DNA from: Eucalyptus grandis
Taxonomy: Eukaryota > Streptophyta > Magnoliopsida > Myrtales > Myrtaceae
NCBI RefSeq assembly: GCF_016545825.1
Contig: NC_052616.1
Location: 55,869,623 to 55,933,622, forward strand
Length of the DNA: 64,000 nt
Direction: 5' to 3'
How positions within the stretch are numbered: the stretch's first letter is position 1; every line of letters begins with the position of its first letter. A model generated the notes under the pieces. The model did no database searches. It had not been told where the DNA came from and saw nothing but the letters and a program-made list of their open reading frames with translations. Of this stretch, positions 56,765 through 64,000 are shown in pieces. A program made the translations under genes and the position numbers.

Positions 56765-58312
56765 ATCACCTAGGGTGTGGATCCACCGTGGAAGCTTCCT
56801 TTATTGATGTCAGTGATGACCCATGAAATAGAGAGATGGGGACATTACAAGTATTATAACCTTTATATAACGCTCATTTAAGTATCATAATATATATATA
56901 ATCACATGAGTATCATTATTTCTAAACAATGTTCACTTAAGTAAGATAACTTTCAATGAATAATTTGAATGCCATAATTTTTTTAAAAACGTTTATTTAA
57001 GTGCCAAAAATTCAAGGTGGTATGGCACATGTGGTGAACATTTTAAAAAATTTGTCACTCAAATGATCAATCTAACTCAAGTGATTAGGAAAAAAAATTA
57101 TGGCACTCAAGTGAGTACATAGGCTATAGTACTCAAGTGATTTAAAAATAAAAAATAAAAACAACTATGCCACTTAAGTGAACGGCATATAAAAGTTATG
57201 GTACTTGTGATACTCTTTTCCCCATAAATAGATACATGTGACATTTTCCTACCACTGGCATTTGTTAAATATGCAGGTCATGTTATTATTGGGAGGGTCA
57301 TGCTATGGCTTCGGAGCATTAAGACCATTGATGCCACAGTAGGTCGTCTCACTACGTTCTCTTGAACACATAACAATGCAACGTGAATACATCTTAAACA
57401 TTTCGCTTCTCAAGCTGCCATTTAACATCACATCTATAAGGCGAAAAAGTGTTCCCTATCTCCAATTTTTTCTATGCCTGCAGCGCACATTCACAAGAGC
57501 AAGCGAACATTTTTTTGTAATATCACATGCGCACAGAGTAGTATTAGAGATTTTGTTTTACTAAATTGTTGGATGAACAATTAAAATAAATTTTGTTGGA
57601 TGAACTTCGCAACTGTGTACTCACATAGCCAAGTGGGTGCTGCAAATTCCCGAAGTGCTGAAGTATGAATTCTTCTTGCCACTCCTTATCTCTAATACCA
57701 CTATGCCGGAACTAAGCACATCAGTCTTCGTAGAAATCTCTCCAGGCTTCACATATTTGGGAGCCATATAGCCACTGCAACACATAAAACAAATAGATCC
57801 AAGAATCATCAATTGGGAAATTGAAATTGGTGTACGATTTCATTGTATACTTTCTTAGAAAGGTTGAAATAGATAAAGGAGATTTAGAAGTGCCCTTTCC
57901 TGGAAAGGTTGAAACAGATAAAGGAGATTTACATAAGTCTATTTGAAACTAACAAAGTGTGAGACTTTATAATATTACGACCGACTATTCTAAAAAATTT
58001 AAGCTATTAAATGAAAGTGTGGTTTGATGTTTAAATATTCTATCACTCTTCCTCATGCTTAATATAGTATTTTTGCGTAGTATTAAGCATGAACATAATT
58101 GATTGGGGAGGCAAATGGTGTCCAAAAAGATTCAAACTCAAGACCTCCTGCTCAGATGCCATGTGATATTTTATGGGACTACAGCTCACTGTTCTAAAAG
58201 TTTAAGCCATTAGATGGATGTTGATTTAATATTTAAATTAATTATCACAAAGTTCCTGTGATCCGTGTAGTATTTTCTCTGCTTTGGTCCATATCAAATA
58301 GCCTTGCTTGGA
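56765..58312 (-). pseudogene. CRK kinase C-terminal fragment
   Basis: Related to the CRK at 49,441. End of exon 5 at 58312-58249 (RLFDMDQSRENTTRITGTL), exon 6 at 57774-57625 ([19 protein letters not shown]), exon 7 from about 57477 to 56,767, interrupted by a MITE. Lesions: exon 6 is 150 bp rather than 151, a -1 shift after YFSTSG; the APE motif is APK; exon 7 has an early TAG after KNWR. The fragment is cut at 58,312 by a Copia LTR, so everything upstream (ectodomain, membrane segment, most of the kinase) is missing. No function expected. Confidence 0.85.
56838..57223. mobile_element. MITE in exon 7 of the CRK fragment
   Basis: 386 bp from GGGGACATTACAAG to its inverted relative ending CTTGTGATACTCTTTTCCCC. 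The arms match for about 50 bp (for example 'agtattataacctttatat' against 'agtaccataacttttatat' reversed). Flanks TAGAGAGAT (56829-56837) and TAAATAGAT (57225-57233) are alike at seven of nine bases. The uninterrupted sequence in the CRK at about 49,499-49,507 reads TTAATAGAT. A 9-10 bp duplication points to a Mutator-like origin. It carries repeated 'cactcaagtga/cacttaagtg' words and no gene. Confidence 0.75.
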
Positions 58313-58742
58313 TATTGATGGTTTTATTAATGATGGGCTTAAGGCCCGTCCGCCCATGTTGGGCCTAAAAGCCCGGCCCACAAGAATAGAGCCCGTGGAT
58401 GGAGGGTCGTATAAAAGGGAGGAGAGAGAGAGAGAACGCACCTTTTGGCATTTCAACGTACGTACGTCCCTCTCCCTTGCTCTCTCTCTCCAACAAAAGT
58501 AGAAAAACAGCAACATTTTTCTTCCCTTCAAGCCGGCGATTTGGTGTCATAGGATCGAACAGGGACAAATTCTCTTCCTCTTATCGGCGCCGGTGTCTAA
58601 TCTGTGGCTAACAAGGTACGCTCGAATCCATGGTGTGCTTTAGGATCGGTGATACGTGATTTTCTCGGGCTTGTCTTCCGCATTCGTTTTAGGGGTTCGA
58701 TTTAGTGTCGAATCCGATTTTAGGGATCCATTAATCCCAACA
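58313..58742 (+). repeat. Copia 5' LTR
   Basis: About 430 bp ending 'aatcccaaca' directly before a primer site. It contains TATAAAAG at 58410-58417 and a GA-rich leader, the layout of an LTR promoter. The start at the CRK breakpoint is 'tattgatgg', so the terminal TG is mutated or lost. The 3' LTR lies beyond the window. Confidence 0.65.
58410..58417 (+). promoter_or_regulatory. LTR TATA box
   Basis: TATAAAAG in the Copia 5' LTR, about 330 bp before the primer site, followed by GA repeats and a C/T-rich leader. Confidence 0.55.
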
Positions 58743-58756
58743 TTGGTATCGAGCCC
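58743..58756 (+). other. Copia tRNA primer-binding site
   Basis: TTGGTATCGAGCCC directly after the LTR end; a variant of the common Copia TGGTATCAGAGC site for initiator tRNA-Met. Confidence 0.65.
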
Positions 58757-59329
58757 TAGTTCATGTTTTCCGACCCCTTTCATGTTTTTTTATTGAATTT
58801 TTGTGAAAATTTTCGGCCGACACGGATCGGGCGCAAAATCCCGATACCCGAGCACTGTTCGTCCGTTTTTTTCGAGTTTCGTAACTCGAAATCAATTTCT
58901 GAAAAGATAGGGTGAAAGGGCTCGTCGAGATGAGTCCGGCAACATGTCGTGCGCCGGGAGACGCCGCACGAGCCCACACGCGCGACCAAAATCCGCTGCG
59001 CGTGGTCACCATGCGCCAGTCGGTGAACCGGCACGTGTGCGACGCTGGCGGTGAACCGGCACGCGCCGGTCAGCGAACCGACGCGTGCTGACGTCAGCAT
59101 GACGTCACCCAATGGTCAATAACCGCTGGGATGACATCATCGATGACGTCAGCGCCGACAACAGTTGGCCGGGCGGTCACCGGCCGGCGACCCGACCCGC
59201 GGACGCCTGGCACGCGCGTGGCACGTGCGGTCGGTTCGTCCGACCCGACCGGTCCGTTCGGTCCGACGACCGACGACCTGACCGTTGACCCGTTGACCGT
59301 TGACCCCAAAAAAAGAAGAAGGAAAAGAA

Positions 59330-60200
59330 TGTGTTTCTTTTTCAATTAAGTCTATGTGGATTATTTGTGATCCCTTATTTGTTCTTCATTTGTTGCGGGG
59401 ACGGTTCTGCATTTGTTGCAGGGAAAATGCCTCCCTAAGGTTGCGCACACCTATTCGCGCAATTACCGATGAACAAAATGAAAGGCTTTCTAAGTTGATA
59501 GCTGAGCTAACGGATCATCGATGAGAGAGTGGTGACTTAATTGATCACGTCCTTGAAGTCAACGGGAAAGTTCAAAAGGTCATATGGAATGGTCGTCCTA
59601 TGCCACAATCAGAGATGGTGCGATTTTTCATGAACACCCTTCCACCTGAATGGCAATGAGTGTTGAATCGCATATGGGATGTCAACAGAGCTGATTCTTA
59701 TAAGAAAATTGTGATGGATTTTGTAAATGAATATTACTGGATTATTACAAGGGAAAAGATCAAGAAATTGAACAAAAGATTATCTTTCCCAGTTCGTGTG
59801 CTGACTTGGTGTTAGATGTATTGGCTGATGTTAGTTAAGTGTGATTTGTGGACATCTTATGTAATGTTTACTACCTGATTATTGTTGATGTAGCAACCAA
59901 TATCTTGATTGTATTAGATTAAAGCATTATTATTTTATTGGGTGTCAATTATCCGTTGCTTTCTGTTATTGCTGGTTGCTGTGGGTAGTTAGCTATGGGT
60001 AGTTATAGAAGTTTTTGTAACTTCATAGAATTTATTTTGCATATGACAATCATATTAATGATAGTTTTAAGTTAGGATTTTTGGAAGATGATTGGAAATG
60101 TAGTGACCTTTTAATTCTGAAACATTGCTTAAAATTGTTCATTAATATGATGGGTCTCAGGCAAAAGAGATGCATAAATGATAGGCATTAATAATTCGTG
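59330..60200 (+). other. Leader region with a gag-like remnant
   Basis: 59,455-59,760 reads in pieces as TDEQNERLSKLIAELTDHR, then IDHVLEVNGKVQKVIWNGR and VRFFMNTLPPEWQ, separated by stops. The last phrase is faintly gag-like (capsid 'LP..W'), so it may be a remnant of another element. 59,800-60,200 has nothing I recognise. Confidence 0.3.
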
Positions 60201-60226
60201 CATATATGTCTGATGTGTTCAGATCA

Positions 60227-61085
60227 ATGGCTTCAGCCACGAAGAGCATAGTTGCCAAGCTGAACAAAGGTGAAAAGCTCAATGGTGACAACTATGAGAT
60301 ATGGCACATGAAAATCCAATATGTGCTGGAAGAGCAAGAGGCACTTGAAGCTCTTAACCTAACCATGGTAGAACCTAAAAAAGGAAACACTGCGTAGCAC
60401 AAAAGAGATAAGGAAGCATTTCCTGCATGGAAAAGAAAGAACTCTCTTGCTCGCATCACGTTGCTGAGCAGCATGGAAAATGATGTCATGCGAGAGTTTA
60501 GGCATTTTGACAATGCCAAGGAAATGTGGGAGGCATTGGCAGCTAGATTTGGTCATACTTCAGTGACTAGACTGAGACAGCTCACTATTAGGTTTGACTC
60601 ATATAAGAAGCCTCATGGTCAGACCATGAAGCAACATCTTAGAAAGATGTCAAACATGATAAATGAGCTTAAAGATGCTGGTCATGTCCTCACATATGAG
60701 CAGCAAGTGCAAGCAGTAATTCGTTCATTGCCTCAGAGTTAGGAGCATATGAAGGTGCACCTGACCCATAATGAAAATATCAAAACTTTTGAGGATGCAA
60801 TGCGCCATCTTGAGCTGGAAGAGGACCGCCTCTTGGCGGCTAAGCCAGATGTTGAACTCTATCATGCTAGTTCTAGCTCACATGGAGCTTCAAGCTCCAA
60901 GCGCAAACGCCCTAATTGGTTTGATAAAGGGAAATGCAAGGAAGCAAGTCCTTCAGGGAAGAAACCCAATTTTAACCAACATGAAACAGGAAAGCGTCCT
61001 CGCATGAAGAAACTTGCAAGGGTGAAATGCTACAACTGTGACAAAAATGGTCACTATGCTCGTGACTGTCATGAGCCAAAGAAGG
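60227..61085 (+). pseudogene. Copia gag with zinc knuckle
   Basis: Starts at ATG 60227 (MASATKSIVAKLNKG), continues DGDNYEIW-like (LNGDNYEIWHMKIQYV) and LRQLTIRFDSYKKPHG, a UBN2-type capsid. Stops at about 60,395 and 60,740 break it. The zinc knuckle CYNCDKNGHYARDC lies at 61028-61069 with all four ligands. Confidence 0.85.
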
Positions 61086-61265
61086 TATGCACCCCTTGTA
61101 CTTTTCAGAACTTTGCTTTTATGTCGAGTTATGTGTTCTTAATTGAGTCTAATCCTTTGTGGACTGTGGATTCAGGAGCAACAGACCATGTAGCGAAGGA
61201 TAGAGGATCCTTCGTGGAATTCGACGAGTACCAACCGGGACTAAGTGGATCTATGTGGGAAACAA
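61086..61265 (+). pseudogene. Copia protease region
   Basis: WTVDSGATDHV at about 61,159-61,191 is the aspartic protease active-site region (D-S-G). The frame then shifts at least twice between about 61,236 and 61,275, where parts in three frames are needed to follow the conserved 'WIYVGNNS..EVKGIGTC' region. Confidence 0.8.
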
Positions 61266-62340
61266 CTCCGAGCTGAAGTGAAAGGAATTGGCACATGCCA
61301 ACTGAATATGCGTGGTGGACACACTTTGTTCCTACATGATGTGTTGTATGCTCTGGAGATTCGTCGGAATTTAGTATCTATTTTAGTGTTGGTTAAATTA
61401 GGTTTTAATATGAACTTCTATAATAGAGGTGTGAATTTGTTTTTGAATACAAATTACTATGGTTGTGGTTATTTTCTTGATGGTTTCGTTGTATTAGATA
61501 TTGATTATGTTAATGCAAATGTTTGTTATTCCCTTCTCACATCTCCTAATACATATGATAATGATGTGAATGTGTGGCATGCTAGACTTGGTCACATTGG
61601 CCAAGAGCGTATGAATAGACTAGCCAAAGAGGGCTTGTTGGGCAACATTGAAAAAGTCGATTTGCCCATATGTAAGCATTGTCTAGAAGGGAAAATGACA
61701 AGGAAACCATTTGGAAAAGGCAAAAGAGCTTAATTTCCTCTGCATTTAATCAATTCTAATGTCTGTGGTCCAATGAATGTGAGAGGAAGGCATGGGGTTG
61801 TTTATTTCATCACTTTTATAGATGATTATACTCGATTCAGATATGTCTATTTGATTTCTCATAAATTTGAAGCAATAAATTGTTTCAAAAGGTTTATGAA
61901 CCTGGTAGAGAATCAATTAGACAAGAAAATAAAAACATTGAGATCCGATCGAAGTCGAGAATATTTATCTGATGAGTTCAGAAAATTATGTGATGAAAAA
62001 GGAATAGAAAGACAGTTGTCTATTCCATATACTCCTCAACAAAATGGTGTTGCGGAGAGAAGAAACAGAACCCTACTGGAAATAGTTAGGTCCATGATGG
62101 CGCATGCTAACTTGCCTATCACTTTTTGGAGTGATGCGCTATTAACTGTTGCCTATATACTTAACCGGGTGCCTTCCAAATCAGTTACTTCCACTCCATA
62201 TGAGTTATGGACAGGTAGAAAACCGGACTTAAGTTTTCTTAAGCCATGGGGTTGTGCTGCCTATACACTTGAGTCCTCTCACAAGTTTGTGAAATTGAGT
62301 CCCAGAGGAAAGAAGAGTATTTTCATAAGGTATTCAGAAC
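61266..62340 (+). pseudogene. Copia integrase
   Basis: HHCC zinc domain: VWHARLGHIGQERM with CKHCLEGK (about 61,575-61,695), then a stop at about 61,731. In the core, the usual catalytic Asp before 'VCGP' is Asn (NSNVCGPM, about 61,756). The second Asp is kept in LRSD, but the following residues read RSREY where RGREY is usual. The Glu is present in [11 protein letters not shown]. Loss of one of the three metal ligands would abolish integration even without the stops. Confidence 0.85.
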
Positions 62341-63826
62341 ACTCGAAATGATATGTGTTCATAGGTGAGCAGAAAAGTGGAAGCATAACTGCATTTGAAT
62401 CACGAGATGTCACGTTCTTAGAGGATGAATTTCCTAAGAATGGCAAAATAGGGGAAGATTACTCCTTATTTGAGACCTTGGATCGGGATAATGATGTTAG
62501 TGGAGTTCATCCAAGTGGGAGTAATATGAGAAGTGATGAATTGAATTCAACTCATTCTCAATTACAACCACATGATGAGACGACATCATCATTACCTAAT
62601 CCAAGTGGGAGCATGATGGGGAATGATGTGCAAAGTGTACAATCTCCTATACGGCGAACAAGTCGCCAAAGTATTCGCCGTTGACATTTTGACATTGAAG
62701 GGGAAACTTTTATGGTTGCTCAGCAAGATGAGGATGAGCCAAGAAATATTAATGAGGCTCTGAATTACCTTAGTAAGGAAAAATAGATTCATGCAATGGA
62801 AGAAGAAATTGAGTCAATGAAATCAAACCAAGTCTAGGAACTGGTTGATCTTTCAAAATGACGCAGAGCTATTAGGAACAAGTGGGTTCTCAAAATAAAG
62901 CGAAAGGCTGATGGCTTGATAGAAAGGCATAAGGCTCGTCTTGTGGCGAAGGGGTATAATCAACAGGAATGAATTGATTATGAATATACTTTTTCTCTTA
63001 TAGTGAGATTTACCTCGATTCGCATTATTCTGGCAATAGTGGCTGGTATGGATCTTGAGTTACATCATATGGATGTAAAGACTACTTTTCTCAATGGAGA
63101 ATTAGAGGAATAAATATATATGGAACAACCTGCTGGTTTCATAGTGAAAGGCCAAGAAGAAAATGTATGTCGACTTTTGAGATCGATATATGGCCTTAAG
63201 CAGTCATCGAGACAATGGTATATATGTTTTCATAATGCCATAATGGCATATGATTTTACAATGATTGATGAGGATCATTGTATATATATCAAAAGATCCA
63301 ATGATCAATTTGTGATCATATCATTATATGTTGATGATATACTAATTGCTGGAAGCAATATGTAGTTTGTTAGTACTGTCAAAAGTTAGTTGTCTTCCAA
63401 TTTTAAGATGAAAGATATGGGTGAGGCTGCATACATTCTTGGAGTTAAGATTTCAAGAGATCATTCGAAGATATCGTTATCTCTTTCGCAAGAAACATAT
63501 ATAAACAAGGTTCTTGAACTATTTCGTATGCAAGATTGTAAACCCATAGACACTCCTATTGCAAAAGGTGAAGGATTGAGCCATAGACTGTGTCCAAGGA
63601 CTCCACAAGAGAAGGAACAAATGAAACATCTTCCTTATGCTAGTGCTGTTGGGAGCTTGATGTACGCTATGATGTGTACAAAACCCGACATATGTTTTAC
63701 AGTTGGAATGGTGAGTAGATACCAATCCAATCCAGGTCCAGCACATTGGAAAGCCGTAAAGAGAATACTAAGGTATCTGAAGGGAACTGTTGATTACAAG
63801 TTGAATTACCAAGGAAAGGATCTGTG
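62341..63826 (+). pseudogene. Copia reverse transcriptase
   Basis: After a stop at 62,349 the frame runs through a variable linker, then NKWVLKIKRKADG and RHKARLVAKGYNQQE. It continues with MDVKTTFLNGELEE, GLKQSSRQWY and the catalytic YVDDILIAG (63327-63353). Stops interrupt at about 62,682, 62,784, 62,835, 62,859, 62,970, 63,111, 63,363 and 63,390, all apparently single-base changes. The catalytic Asp pair is intact. Confidence 0.88.
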
Positions 63827-64000
63827 ACTTGAAGGCTATTCAGATGCTGATTGGGGAGGAGATTTAGATGAAAGAAAATCTACCTCTGGATTTGCTTTCT
63901 TACTGAACAATGGCGCCATATCATGGAATAGTAAGAAGCAAACGTGTATATCCTTATCCATGATGGAAGCTGAGTTCGTGGCATTATCAGCAGCAGTACA
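63827..64000 (+). pseudogene. Copia RNase H, cut by window end
   Basis: After a stop at about 63,826, the frame reads GYSDADWGGDLDERKSTSGF and SLSMMEAEFVALSAA, the conserved Copia RNase H motifs. The rest and the 3' LTR lie outside the window. Confidence 0.85.

Larger units (their letters stand above)
58313..64000 (+). mobile_element. Decayed Copia retrotransposon, right end outside window
   Basis: LTR, primer site, GC-rich leader (to about 59,330), an AT-rich non-coding part (59,530-60,200), then gag and pol in the order gag, protease, integrase, reverse transcriptase, RNase H, which defines Ty1/Copia. At least a dozen in-frame stops and two or more frameshifts make it inactive. Its LTR truncates the CRK fragment. 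Confidence 0.88.

Overview
This window is from a nuclear plant chromosome. The evidence is intron-split cysteine-rich receptor-like kinase (CRK) genes, LTR retrotransposons with tRNA-Met primer sites, LINE tails, MITEs and many GA and AT microsatellites. A woody eudicot fits, Myrtaceae being one possibility, but I cannot fix the species. Almost all host coding content is one minus-strand CRK cluster.

Layout. 1-18,728 is retrotransposon sequence without host genes. It holds an LTR edge (1-1,403), an unassigned AT-rich stretch, and a large minus-strand Tat/Ogre-like element without coding capacity (3,016-18,728). One LTR of that element was hit by a solo LTR (11,795-18,560), which was itself hit by a second solo LTR (13,320-16,587). 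Both insertions have 5-bp target duplications. 19,650-40,117 is a tandem segmental duplication carrying two CRK copies. The left copy (22,557-20,385) keeps signal peptide, two DUF26 domains and membrane segment but has no kinase. The right copy (32,600-27,662) is a complete 7-exon, 659-residue CRK whose exon lengths sum to a multiple of three. The right unit also took a solo LTR (34,453-37,356) in a GA microsatellite. 39,918-48,640 is nested Copia and LINE debris, including a gag-only Copia with both LTRs (42,861-48,397). 49,441-52,455 is a third CRK with three disabling lesions. 56,765-58,312 is a truncated CRK kinase fragment carrying a MITE. 58,313 to the right edge is a decayed Copia element.

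How the genes work together. CRKs are plasma-membrane receptor kinases whose DUF26 ectodomains face the apoplast; many act in defence and oxidative-stress signalling. W-box elements (WRKY sites, TTGAC) lie in paired, partly palindromic arrangement upstream of all three larger CRK loci, which suggests shared defence-type control. The cluster shows stages of gene birth and decay: intact receptor, kinase-less receptor-like protein, multi-lesion pseudogene and fragments. Retrotransposon and LINE sequences lie at several of the structural boundaries. I found no RNA genes, CRISPR arrays or undescribed catalytic system.
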